This document shows, in pieces, positions 1-11,429 of a DNA stretch of 64,000 bases. The stretch's first letter is position 1. Each line of letters opens with the position of its first letter. The position numbers and the translations under genes are program-made. The notes below the pieces were generated by a model that saw only the letters and a list, made by a program, of their open reading frames with translations, searched no databases and had not been told where the DNA came from. The stretch comes from Porites lobata (Eukaryota > Cnidaria > Anthozoa > Scleractinia > Poritidae): the NCBI GenBank assembly GCA_942486035.1, contig CALNXK010000043.1, positions 2,777,001 to 2,841,000 of the forward strand, in the 5' to 3' direction.

Positions 1-1856
1 GCTCTCTCTTCATGACCCTGTGGAGCTTTCTTTTGTACTTGTTTTCCTTGTAAATGATCTTGCATCGGAACCTTCCCTTCCTTGCACGGCTCTTCCACGT
101 CTGCTTGCCTGCTGGTGGGCTTCTCAAACTTATCACAAAAAATTTTCCTGCGCGACTGATTTACCTTGAAATCTTCCAACGCTACTTTGAAATTGTGCAG
201 GGATTCTAACATAGCAGCTTGACCAGTCTTTTCAAAGGTATCTTTTTCAGTTATCGTTAGGACGCTTTCTGTTTTTTCACCGACTTCTTGTTCCACCAAT
301 TTTTCGCCATTCACAGCATCATCTTGTTGCAGCTCTTTTTGCCTCTCCATTAGCTGTTCCCCTGGCTGCCGCGCCGGGTCCTCTACTGACTTAAGTCCTT
401 GATTCATGGAAAGGTCGCTTTGCGTTTTTCTGCGTGGAGAACAGTTTCGCTGCAGATTATATCTTTCCTTGTTTGCCGACCTTAAAGGTTCTCCCACATC
501 TTCGTCGTTAAGTGTGTCAATGCCTGTTTCTTCCTTCTCTCCGGTGATATCTTCAGTACCCGTGGAACTTTCTGTTGATTTTGCAGCATCCTCCCTCTCT
601 TCATCGCGAACTACCTCTTGTTCGTTCAAGATACACTCAGATTCTTTGGATGATAAAAAAAGACTATCTTCTTCTCGGCTGAATGAGAAATTTTCTTCAA
701 GCTTAGGTGTTACATTCTTCTTTGGCCTTTCAAAAGAACCCTCGACATCTGTGTTCTTGTTTTCTTCTATCATGTCCCCAGATGACTGTGATTCTGCCTC
801 CAGCGATTGAGTCTCGCTTACGTCAAAAGACCACTCCTTATCTGGGCTGTTCTCTAGCTCCTCATGCGTGTATATACGCTCTTCGTTCTTGCTTTTACGC
901 TCTTCTGACCAAGGATCGTTTGCATCTGTTTCTTCTGCAAACTTTTTATTGACGCCTCCCTCTTCCTTGAAATCTGCCTGCACGACAGTAGAGCTTCTTG
1001 TCGAGTAAATTTCTTGTACCTCTCGGTCGTATTTTGCCTGACGAACGTCCTGTAACTTGAACTTTACATTCTTTTTCTGTAAATCCAACTTAATCTTCTC
1101 AAGGGACAAAGCTAATTCTGCCGCCGATGATTTCATGAATCCATTGGTTTCTTGAAGCGATGACTCACTTCCATCGTTGTAACTGAAATAGAAGCCATCC
1201 GTTTTCTTGTATTTTCTGCCCTTGAATCGTAACCTCCCTCGCCTTTCTTTTGGTTTTCTATTCTGGTTTTGGTCAATAACTACAGTTATCGCACCTTTTT
1301 CCAGGTTCTTCGAATCTCTCCTTTTGAATTTCACTTTTTTACTCTCTGTAAACGAAAAATGGGAAAACGAGTCTTGACTAGACGGAATCATAGCGTAAAT
1401 ATAAAGGATCAAAAATCGTGCTCAAAACTTAGACATTATGTTTGCAAAAAGGTTAGTCATTTATTCCCTAAAATGGCTTCGTTGTAAATGTGATAGTTTT
1501 TTATTATATTGGAAAGCTAATCTTCCTGAATCTTCGCTTAGGTGGATTATTTACTCGATTATTTAATAACGAACTTCTAGCAGTCAGAAATATCTCTACC
1601 TGTTCCTGCCCTCAAAATTCACATATTGTTCATCTGACAACATATATTTTTTTTGCATAACTTTTAGATCTCGATCAACAGACTGAAAGAATTACAAAAT
1701 TGTACTTTTTCATACATGATCCATTTGAAAACAACAATTGGCACTTAGCTTCATTGATTCCAGAATAATTATCTTAATCCATTTTTCCTCACCTTTCTTT
1801 CCCTTGTACTTAATCTTTTTGAACTTGGAACACACTGAAGACATCATTGAACTCAT
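1..1856 (-). CDS. Acidic tandem-family protein, copy A (3' end beyond window)
   Basis: I do not recognise this family. Coding exon 1 is 1856-1793: ATG, then 21 codons rich in Ser and Lys, ending in phase 1 at GTGAGG. Exon 2 starts at 1345 after TTTACAG and stays open to base 1, giving at least 469 residues; the stop lies outside the window. It opens with a basic stretch (SKKVKFKRRDSK) and is then dominated by Glu, Lys, Ser and Asp with no signal peptide or membrane segment. It is collinear with copy B: shared blocks include NDPWSEE, ESQSSG and the Leu-rich segment MLESLHNFKVALEDFK. A likely 5' UTR part of exon 1 begins at 1886 after CCTGCTTTCAG, implying a further noncoding exon upstream. The protein is probably intracellular and largely disordered. 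Exon 1 has drifted from the KKKDKEKK core seen in copies B and C. Confidence 0.72.
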
Positions 1857-1889
1857 TGTTCATTTGATCTGGATAACACATCAGATCTG

Positions 1890-2650
1890 AAAGCAGGTAT
1901 TTTCAGTAATTTTTTTGCTGTTGTCAACAAATTGAAGTCACTAAGCTTAGGTAAGAGAACTCAGGTCCGAGCTGAAAATTTTCTTCTTAGCTGATTAATT
2001 GCACCCTTCGATATTTGTAGTATTAAGACATTTCTTCAATTCGCAAAGTAACAATTGAACAACCCTATGTTTCTTTTTAATTCAGCATCTTAAGAATCTA
2101 AGTTAATAAAAAGGTTGAATTTGCGAGATTTTTTCTTCGTACGAAGGAAAGTTAGCTGCTGACACTGAAGGAAAACGTTCCTCACCTTAGTACCGTTTAC
2201 ACTACGTAAATTTCTACAGAAACAACTCAAACTCAAACTCACTCTGGAGACATCATTGAACTCATTGTTCATTTGATTTGGATAACACTTTAGGTCTGAC
2301 CGCAGGTATTGTCGGCAATTTTTTGCTGTTGTCAAATTTAAGTCACTACGTTTAGATCAGAGAACTCAGATCCGAGCTGAAAGTTATCTTGTTAGTTGAT
2401 TAATTGCACCCTTCGATAATTGTCGGTTTAAGATATCTCTTCAATTTGCAAAATAATAATTTCAACAACCCTATGTTCCTATAAATGCAGCATGTTAAGT
2501 ATCTGAGTTAATAAAAAGGTTCAATTTGTGGGATTTTTGCTTCTTGGTGTCCATTACGTAACTTTCTACAGAGACATCCAAAAATTCTTACCTTCACCTT
2601 GCGCTTGCTTCACATTTATTACATTACTTGGCCAAGACTGCTTTTTTATA
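1890..2650 (-). repeat. Duplicated upstream segment of copy A with exon-1 remnant
   Basis: About 400 bp covering exon 1 and its upstream flank occurs twice in tandem, roughly 1840-2240 and 2245-2650. Shared words include cattgaactcattgttcatt and ttgattaattgcacccttcg. The second unit keeps an ATG (minus strand, near 2262) followed by five codons of the normal start, but the frame meets TGA after eight codons. Its splice acceptor has lost pyrimidines (CTGCGGTCAG instead of CTGCTTTCAG). It looks like a dead duplicate first exon. A related block lies upstream of copy B at 6890-7170. Confidence 0.7.
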
Positions 2651-3371
2651 CATGTACTGTCATATGATACACATTTGAGTGGACTAGCAGAACAAATTAG
2701 TTTTGATGTTTTCTACTTGGCGGCTTTCGATACTCGAAAGAGTTTTTTTAATTAGAATTAATCACTCTCTGTCTAATAGACGAATATGCATGAGCTGACG
2801 GAATTGACAACATTGCGACATAACCAGCCTCGTCCTACGCTACAGACCCAAAACAGCAAAATTTCTATCATTATGTAAAGCAAACATGTTTGTTGTAATT
2901 TCGTGAAACAGCTAAATCATCCCATATTAGTCTTTTTTGCATACGGTTTAGAGCCTCGTTAACCAGTACTTGAAACCAAGAGAAAATTAACTACCACTTA
3001 CAAAAAAAGATAAGCGAATAAAGTTAGTACTATCTCTAAAAAATATAGGTCCCATAGAAGATCTACAAATGTTACAGTTTGGAATTTACGTTTTGCAACC
3101 CTTCCATCTAAAATGTTTTACACGTTACGATGACGTAATGGTTAAAACTACTCAGTATCTTCATTCACTATTAATTTTTAAAAATATCCATTCAAACGAA
3201 AACCGTCCAATGCAAGGTAGTTGAACAGATGTCCGTAGAACGAACGACTTATGCTCTCGTGCGTTTCTGTAACGCCAGTCTATCAGTGATGGGTTTTCTA
3301 AATTGAGCAACCGAACATCTATGCTTGAATATTATTTGGAGGAACTTGACATTTGAAACTGATATGCAATA
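2651..3371. other. Spacer between copy A upstream region and copy B
   Basis: AT-rich sequence between the upstream region of copy A and the 3' end of copy B. I see no gene, RNA or clear repeat. It should hold the 3' UTR of copy B, which is transcribed leftward. Confidence 0.5.
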
Positions 3372-6187
3372 TCATGCAAAGCAGCACCAAAACAGACTTA
3401 ATGCTGACTTCCTTTTCTTGGTTACCAGTACGTCTTCCTCTTCTGATCTTTCTTCGTAGTCAGAACTGGGTTTCATGGGCTTTTCAGGCTTGACCTCTTC
3501 ATTTTTACCATTTTCTTGCAGCACTTGTTGATCTTTCTTCGTAAGGTCATCGTGGCTGTCATGTCGACCATAAACCTGCAGATTATTGGGATGAACGGCT
3601 TTCTCTTCATTACTCTCTGGAGCCTTTTCTTGCACTTCTTTTTCTTGGAAATAATCTTGCGCTGCAACTTCACCTTCCTTGTAGGCGGAAACGATTGGCT
3701 CTCTAATGCCAGCGCTGTGTTCTCCCAAGTCATTTACCTTGGAATCTTCAAAAGCTCCTTTTAAGTTGTGCAGGAATTCTAAGGGCGCAGTTTGACCAGA
3801 TTTCTCTGGAAGGCTGACAGAGTTATCTTCTACAGTTATGCTTTCGATGCTCACTGTTTTCTCACTGACGTCCTCGTCCGCCACATTTTCATCTTCCACA
3901 GAGTCATCTTTCTGCAGCTCTTTTTGCTCCTCCACTTGTTGTTCCTCAGGGTGCTCGGGGGACTCTACCTCTTTACTCATGGAAGATTCATTTTGCTTTT
4001 CACTGTCATGAGAACCATCAAGCTGCGAAAAGTACTGTTCCTTGACTGTAGAGCTGATACTTTCCTCCACTTCTTTTTCTTTAAGTGTTCCATTGTCGTC
4101 TGTTTCTTTCTTCTCTCTGATGATGTCTTCAACGCTAGAAATTTCTGCTGATATCACACCGTCCTCCTTCTCTTCTTCTGTGATTATTGCGTTTACTTTC
4201 AAGATACGCCCAGATTTGGGGGATAAAACGCGACTATCATCCTCATTATCTTTAAATGTAGATGTTACATCTTCGTTTTGCTCTACATTTGGTTTTTCGA
4301 AAGAACTCGCATCCATGCTCTTGTTTGCTTCGATTAACATCCCAGACGACTGTGATTCAAACTCAGGCGATTGAGTCTTGTTTGGGTCAAGAGCTGTTGT
4401 CTGTTCTGGGCTATTCACTGGCTCCTCCATCATGTTAGGCTGCTCTTCCTTAACAACTTTGCCTTCTTTTGACCAAGGATCACTTACATCCGTTACGTTT
4501 ACCACTGTTTCACTGCTATCTTCCGTGAAGGTTGCTTGGACGACATCGGGGCTTTCTGGAGTGTCAATTACGTGCACTTCTTGGTCGTATAGAACATCTT
4601 CTTGTGACTTCTCAGAAGGTTCAGTCAATTCTACCGTAGATGATTCTTTGGATTCATTCGCTCCTTGAGGCAAACTTGCAGCGCTGTTACTGGAATAAGC
4701 TGAATCTCCGCTCAACGAACCATCTGTCTTTTTGGATTTCTTGGCTTTAAATCGAATCCCAAACTTCTTTTTTGGTTTTGCAGTCTGGGTTTGGTTACCA
4801 GCTTCATTCACAACACTTTTTTCCTCCTTTTTCGAGTCTTTCTTTTTGGTTTTTTCTTTCTTCTCTTTTTTACTCTCTGTGAACGAAGGGAAAGTACTGA
4901 ATTCTAATTAAGCGGTATATAATATCACAAATGGTTAAAATAAAATCATTTACTATTGATTAATTGTAGCATTTCAAAAGTAATCGAGCGCAGCGTTTTT
5001 GGAGTTTCATGTAGGTGGGTTTGGCTACAGTTGTTCTAAATACTACCGCAACAACTAAGTAGCTGATTGATGCTTGCATTGTTATCGATATTGGGTAGAT
5101 AGATATTTTCGAGCTGTTGCTAAACTTGCTGAGTTCTTCGGCGTAATTTCCGTCGTCCAGGGTGTGAATGGTTTCGCAATATATCTATCAATGTATACTC
5201 CTAAGACACGTTGTGACTCAACCTCAGTGTGTTGTACGCCATAAACGGAATGCCTATTGCATAAATTTGCAATTTCCCGACGGGCGAGATAATACTGTTC
5301 TTTTTCTTTTAGAATGGATGAAATCCTCACAAAGCTAATCGAGAATGAGTTCTCGTAAAGGGGTAAGGGATCATGTAATAAACTTCTCACCAGAGGGCAG
5401 TTGCTTATGAGAGCTTTTAGCAAATAGCTTGGCATATTTGTTAATTGCCAATCTATCCGGGTAAAACAATATGAAAATTTTTTTTTTTACGTATCACATT
5501 CGACGTGAACGGACCATTAGCCCTTCCGGTTTATGCTGATACCCCAAATTTGATCTAGAAGTAAATGCTTTTATTCAAAAGTGCTGACTATTTGGTTGCT
5601 TAAAGGAAGAGACAAGACGCTAATTCACATAAGCAGTCGCCGTCTCTCAAGGATGCGATCGCTTGTGAGAGCCTTTTATCGCACAGTTTAAGACATAATG
5701 CAATCCGGTTCTCTCAATGGTGGTCTCAACTAGACCTGGTGGCTTACGAGAGTAGTAGCAAGTAGAGCCTTGACTATGCTAAATATTCTTATAATTTTTC
5801 TTAAGCCAATATCCTTGTATTTTCGTTGTGTACCGTACTGGATTCTTTAAAAAGGGAATACCTCGAACTACTAGCAGTCAGATATATTTGAACTTCCTTT
5901 TTTTTCAATATTCCTCGTATTTAACCGTCATGTTATTAGCTCGATGGCCCAACTATTGGCACTTGCATGATCGAGGTGATGGGGGATATGAATTAACATA
6001 TCGAAGATTTCAAAACTTGCACGGACAACATATTCGTGTCTTGTCTCACTGTGATCCAATCGATCCAATCGATTCCAAAAGCACCACCGTTATCCTATAT
6101 TAATATCGATTCAATCTCCTTACCTTTCTTTTCCTTGTCCTTCTTTTTGGGCTTCGAAGGCACAGAAGCGGAGCTCATCGAACTCAT
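3372..6187 (-). CDS. Acidic tandem-family protein, copy B (complete)
   Basis: Two coding exons are joined by a phase-1 intron: 6187-6124 (ATG, Ser-rich start, then KPKKKDKEKK) and 4876-3372. The predicted product is 522 residues. The exon 2 acceptor is TTCACAG, and a GTG at 4811 is internal, not the start. Order along the protein: Ser-rich leader (1-12), Lys-rich stretch (about 13-45), basic block KKKFGIRFKAKKSKK (about 52-66), then 400 residues of Glu/Lys/Ser/Asp-rich low complexity, a Leu-bearing segment LEFLHNLKGAFEDSK, and a basic-hydrophobic end KKRKSALSLFWCCFA. There is no signal peptide. The last four residues, CCFA, resemble a CaaX box only loosely. A 5' UTR acceptor (CTGCTTTTAG, exon from 6218) is conserved with copy A. 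Function unknown; I infer a disordered intracellular protein, possibly membrane- or cytoskeleton-associated. Confidence 0.75.
5082..5231 (-). pseudogene. Possible non-LTR retrotransposon RT remnant in intron of copy B
   Basis: A minus-strand open stretch ends in residues resembling the C-terminal reverse-transcriptase region of CR1/Jockey-like LINEs: VLGVYIDRYI, a loosely spaced ITPKNSASLATARKYL, then a stop. No catalytic YADD motif is visible, and the upstream part of the frame is not recognisable. If real, it is a short decayed insertion. It may be chance similarity. Confidence 0.3.
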
Positions 6188-6889
6188 TGTTCAACAGTTC
6201 TGATAATTCTGAGTGGGTCTAAAAGCAGGTCGAATTAAAGTTAGTTTAATAGCACAACTCACGTCAAAGCTGTAACTTCTGGTTGGCTAGCTAAACCGTC
6301 ATAAAGTTATCGATTCTACAAATAATTGAGTCATGGTGGGCATGCTTTTTACCATATAGTGTGCATGGGATTATTGAATTTGCTTTATTGGAGCTTCCGT
6401 GCCAGAAATAGAAAATTAACGATCTAATGGTTAAAAAATGCTGAACGGTTCCAATGAAGTTTTTGTTGACAAAAGAAAAAAAATAGAACAGAAATTACTA
6501 GAAATAGATGACAGTCTCACCCCAACTCTGCTACAAAGAAAATAGAAACAAAATTGATCTTTTTTAATTTGGATACATTTACGATAGATTTTAAAAAAAA
6601 TGCCGCAATCGATTGTTTTGCAGGAGAGATATTCGGTGCACAAAAGGAAAACTTCGGTAATTTGCAGTCGTTATAAGTGACATGAAACCTAGTGACCGGT
6701 TGGTGGCTGAACTGAATATTTTGGAAAACTGTTCCTCTCGAAGCTTGTCAGGTCTATTTTTACAAGTTTCTCTGTCTTTGCGTTGAGCAATAAGTAACCG
6801 TTGCAAAATTAGGCTTGTTACGGGGCTGTTGGTAAAAAGAACAACCCCTCTTATAAAACAAAAGGACTAAAGTGAGTGGCACCCAAAAA

Positions 6890-7170
6890 ATCTTCCTTCG
6901 ATATGTTTTGTACTTAGATATTTCTTCAACTCGCAAATAAATAATTTGAACAGCTTTATGGTCTTGTTTAAATCTGCATCTTAAATACTAGAATCAAATA
7001 TCAAGGCTGAATTAGAGTTTTGCCTCATGAGAAATAAAATAAGCTGCGTGTCAATACTGAAGAACAAGGTTCTGCATCTAAGTGCGGCCCATTTCGTAAA
7101 TTTCTACAGAAACAACCAGAATTTCTTACCTTCACTTGGCGCTGGCTTCACATTTATTACATTACTTGAC
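6890..7170 (-). promoter_or_regulatory. Conserved block upstream of copy B, candidate 5' noncoding exon
   Basis: This block matches both upstream units of copy A (about 2017-2240 and 2440-2640), for example cgtaaatttctacagaaac and gcttcacatttattacatta. On the minus strand the conserved part carries AGTGAAG followed by GTAAGAA at about 7131-7123, a good splice donor that is also present near 2595. Together with the conserved acceptor just upstream of each ATG, it suggests a shared promoter and a spliced 5' UTR exon for this family. Confidence 0.45.
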
Positions 7171-8163
7171 GTGGAATGGTTTTAAATGCAAACTATGTGC
7201 GCATCATGAGTTTGTTGTCATGTGATACACATGTTATGTATAAGCATCCGCTTTCGGATGAATGATGTTTGTCAATGTAACTAGCAATCCTTCTTTTAGA
7301 GACTATTAAATGGGCATTGGGCCCCGTCTTCGTCCTATCTGCATTGGAATTGAATACAGCAGTGATTTAAATGCGAGTTTCATATAAATAGCAGCAGAAT
7401 TATTGCAGTTATGAAATAAATATTAATCAGAATTATTAATTAAGTTTCTTGAAACGCGGGGTTGTTAATACAGGCACTGAGGGGGCCTTGGAAAGTGTCC
7501 GTATTAACGGATTGACTGCTTAACTAAGCATTTGTACTTTTTAAAAATCAATTGATCAGTGACCAAAGAATGTCATCCGGCCTTACCGCATCTGAACAAT
7601 CATTCTTAGGGGTTCGTCACGCGTTCCTGCAGGAACGTGCGACGAACCCCTAAGAACGTCCACGTGGGAGGCTACAATCAGAACAGATAAACAAGTTTGC
7701 TGTGGGCCAATAAGAATTCCGGGCATACCGCAGAAATGATAGGGGAGAGCTGATAAACGGTTTATTAATAGTAACACAAATTCGTTAAAGCGGTTTAAAG
7801 TCTAAGGTCTTGTCTCTAAACTGGACATATATAAGCACCCTGGCAGTTAAAAAGTACATAGGGTTTCACAGGGTGGGTCAGGATAATACAGGAGTTCATC
7901 CGTACGGTAGAGTAATGACAGGAATGGGAAAGACCAGACTTTGTTCATCCTTGAGGTTGAATTAGTTTCTTTATTGATGGAAAGTTTGTTTTGCATTTTT
8001 CTGTCATGGGCTGAATCATTTTGCTGCGAATTATAATTTTCCTCGTAAACTTAGGGAAGCGATCTGCCATTTCTCTCCGAAGAGGTCTTCTGTGATCTAT
8101 TGCTGAACCGCAGAAGCACGATAGCACGGAATCTATTCGATTAAGTATTCCAATGTCAAAATT
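7171..8163. other. Spacer between copies B and C; one hairpin, no gene seen
   Basis: No convincing coding sequence. The only structure I can point to is the palindrome at 7603-7656. The rest is unique-looking AT-rich DNA that would hold the distal promoter of copy B. Confidence 0.5.
7603..7656. repeat. Fold-back palindrome, 54 bp
   Basis: TTCTTAGGGGTTCGTC is followed, across a CGTTCCTGCAGGAACG centre, by its reverse complement. The arms are nearly perfect, and the piece looks like a minimal fold-back element or MITE end pair. No clear target duplication. Confidence 0.7.
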
Positions 8164-8562
8164 CAGGGGCACCCAACGAGAATATAGTTCAAAACCACTT
8201 AAACATATCATTGTTAAACGTATTTTAGTATTTAAACGGTAGATATAGGCATATTTTTATCCCCTAAAAATTTTTCATCCATTCGGATTTCCCAGCTGAA
8301 AGTCTAGTGATCCGAAAATTATAGGGATCAAAACTGACCTTTTCGAAAATTTCAGCCAGAAAAGAGGCTCCCGAAAATTCTAGGTGACCTTTTTAGGGTA
8401 AAAAGCCGTTAAAAATGGGCAATTATACAAGTTTTTAGATGTTCGAAAATCCTAGGAGAGGCAGGCAAGCAAGAACTTTTGCAACAAATGTTCCGAAAAT
8501 TCTAGATCTCAAATCGTCTTCCGAACAGATATTCTTCCGAAAATTGTCGTTGGGTGCCCCTG
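8164..8562. mobile_element. Non-autonomous DNA transposon, 399 bp, 6-bp TSD
   Basis: It starts CAGGGGCACCCAACGA and ends with the inverse, TCGTTGGGTGCCCCTG. AAAATT sits directly outside both ends (8158-8163 and 8563-8568), an exact duplication. The interior carries several copies of the word ccgaaaatt and no coding potential. The superfamily is not certain; CAGGGG termini fit hAT-like or related groups. Confidence 0.75.
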
Positions 8563-8863
8563 AAAATTGAGGGACACTGACGCAATTTCGTGGAGAAGAA
8601 ATGCGTTACAAAGCCCTGAGAAGTCTCTAAACATAAGGATATTGCCGGAAATAGCATAGATTCAACACTGCAGGTTTTACAAACATGTCGTTGACGATAC
8701 AAAGCCCATTGTTTACATAATAAGTCTCAAGGCTGTTTTTTCATTATGGCTACAGCATATATTCTATTGTGTTTCCTAATGTTGTTGACAATTATTTTCT
8801 CCCGCTACTAACCACCATCGATCCCCACAATCAAACGGACGCCTCTTTCGCGTTGGAGGTTGT

Positions 8864-11429
8864 TTATGGTTTTTCCCTTCCTTTTTTAAGAACTTGAAGC
8901 AGTTCCTTTTTCAATTCAAGCAATTTCTTGTTTACCTCTCCCAGCTCAGCTAGCAGCATTGAGGAAGACATCTTAACGTCCTTGATAGTATTTATCAAAG
9001 GAGCGTCCACCGGGCTTTCGAAGTCATTCTCAGCATCTGTCTTGTTGCTGAGTGATAACGACTTTGATGGGGTAGGATGTGAGGTGAAATTGGTTTTCTC
9101 GCCAAAGTGAGATGATTGCTTGCGGTGATCGTAAATGTTGTCAAGACCTTCTTGACGGGATTGTTTTGCTTCAGCTGTCTGGGTCACTTTCTTTTCTCTT
9201 TCTTTTTCAATCACCTTTTCATGATTGCCTTCGTCAGGCCCCCAAGTTTCTTTAACGTTTGTGGAAAGGAACTCGTTGACTTCAAGTTCACTTTCTACGT
9301 TGTTACTGACAGCCTCTACTATGGGACTCTCGTCTTCCACAATGTCATCTTGCTGTCCATGTTGATAACTGACTTGATGTTTGTCAGGAAACACGAGTTC
9401 GGCTGCTTCTTCCCTCACTGCTACAGCTTCATTTTGTACTTGGTGATCTTGAGAATCATTCTGTGTAGGACCACTTGTCTGTTTCTCTGTGGAAATGACT
9501 GATTGTTCTACGATGACCTTGAACTCCTCATCGGGTGTTGCCTTAATCTCAGAAACTGTTTGATGTTTTAGCACTGATTCTGATGACACAACAACTCTCG
9601 TTTCGTCTTTCGTCTCATTACTCTGATAATGGACTTCCTGCTTTGGCATGATAGCATCTGCATTGAATGGAGTGTCGTTTTGCACTTTTTCTTCCAGCGA
9701 GTGGTCTTGTGGTAAATCTTTTTCCTCCTTGTAATCCGGGTCTCTATCTCTATGTCCACTCCCTCTATCCTCGTTTTGTTTAAGGGTGATGGTAGATGAC
9801 TGCATCTGTATCTCAAACGATTCTTCTTGGGATTTCTTGATGAATGTTTTCTGTTGCTGGGTGTCAGTTTCTGGTTGCCCTGTTGCCTGTAACTTCACAC
9901 TGATTCTTTGTTGTTTTGGCGAGGAGTCGTCTTTATCTGCTTTTCGTGGAGTCGTCTTTTCTTTGCCTTGGTAAACAAAGTCTGCGAGTGTTGGTTCAAT
10001 TTCTTCCGATCGTCGTTTACTCTCGGTATCGTTACTTTGTAATTTAACATTTGCATTTTCGTTTGCTGTATTTTGTTGAGAAGCCGGTTCGACTTTTTCT
10101 ACTGTCGTTGATTCTGTTGATACACTTGATCCTACGAGCGACAAATCACTCGCAGTGCTACCGAAATCAGCTGAATTTCTGACATTCAAGCTCTCTGAAG
10201 AACTCGCATGTTGTGGATCTTTGGACTTCTTTCCCCCTTTTCGAAAAATGCCAAACATCTTCTTTGATTTGGTCGTTTCACCACGAGCTTCGGCGTCAGT
10301 TTCTAAATCAGCCTTTGAATCTCTCTTTTTGCTTTTCTCTTTCTTCTCTTTCTTTCCTTTTACGGAACAAAAAGACGAAAAAAAAAAAAGAAATTAGACC
10401 AACTGATAAATGCCTCTGTCCCCGAACTGATCTTAATGTTTCACCTCTTCATTAACATATGAAGAGTAAACACAAAACATTTAAAATATATATGTGAAGT
10501 GTGATCATTTACGTATATTTATAGTTCATATTCGAAAATTTTTTTGAAATCACGTCGAAACACAAAGTGACATATCATATTTTTTGTTTTTTCTAGGAAG
10601 ATTTTAGGGTTCTAGAACTTTCTGAGTATTGCTAGGAATGACACTTGATATATAAACAATTTACTGAATAAATATGGCTTTGATTTAAAAAGATAAATAC
10701 TCAAGGCAAGCCTGTTTGCATCAGGCACATCAAGTTAGGTACTAGACAAGGACGGTTCTTTTTATATATGTATATAATTCACTATCTTCGTATTTTTCAA
10801 TTATTTTATCAATTCAGGACTCGAGGTAGCTGAGACGTTCTCCTGTGAGTAATGTGAACACTACATAAAATAAGGTTTTAAAAGCGGGACACTTTGGCTC
10901 CAAACTTGACGTTAGTTCTTCCATAAAAGATATTTAACTTATAAATAGGACGTATTTATACTTTTCAACAACCAACGTTTCGTGTTAAATTCGCTACTAA
11001 CCGGTTGGCAAAACTGTTTAATTTCCCCGAACTAAACTACGTTTCGGTTTACGACAAAATAAGGCCTTTGCGAGAATGCATCAATTTTCACGAGCACGAT
11101 TGTTTGCTCGCAACTAAAATGACCCATAATTTATTCCGACAATATAAGTAGTCACACGGCTATTCTGTTGTTATAACATCTAACAAGAGGACGAAAAAAC
11201 CTCTACTGCTTCTACTGGGGTTATACTGTTGCAGCATGCGTAAGCCGGACTAGTTAGTTTTAGTGCCCGTATAATGTATGTTGCCCCTTTTCTTTTCAAC
11301 TGGCCTACTTTATTATTCAACTTTCCATTTATTAGTTGTTTGACGTATATTAAATTTCGTACCTTTCTTTTCCTTGTCCTTCTTCTTCGACTTTGAAGAC
11401 AGTGATTCTACAGAACCCAATGTACTCAT
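8864..11429 (-). CDS. Acidic tandem-family protein, copy C (complete)
   Basis: Coding exons 11429-11363 and 10356-8864 are joined by a phase-1 intron, predicting 519 residues. Exon 1 reads MSTLGSVESLSS and then KSKKKDKEKK, like copy B. Exon 2 begins KKEKKEKSKKRDSK after a T-rich tract ending AAAAG. Next come a basic block MFGIFRKGGKKSKD (about 56-69), Ser-rich sequence, then long Glu/Gln/Ser/Asp/Lys-rich low complexity. The C-terminus differs from copy B: SSMLLAELGEVNKKLLELKK and onward is a good amphipathic helix or short coiled coil, ending KKGREKP with no Cys. It shares gene structure and the FGI-F-K-KKSK block with copy B but is the most diverged copy. No signal peptide, membrane segment or known domain was seen. 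Function unknown. Confidence 0.75.

Noticed and set aside
406..952. Plus-strand open frames opposite the acidic genes (also 3516-4668 and 8928-10455)
   Set aside because: They mirror Glu/Lys/Ser-rich coding on minus and have Phe/Ser-rich composition with no domain. The minus strand has splice structure and paralogs.
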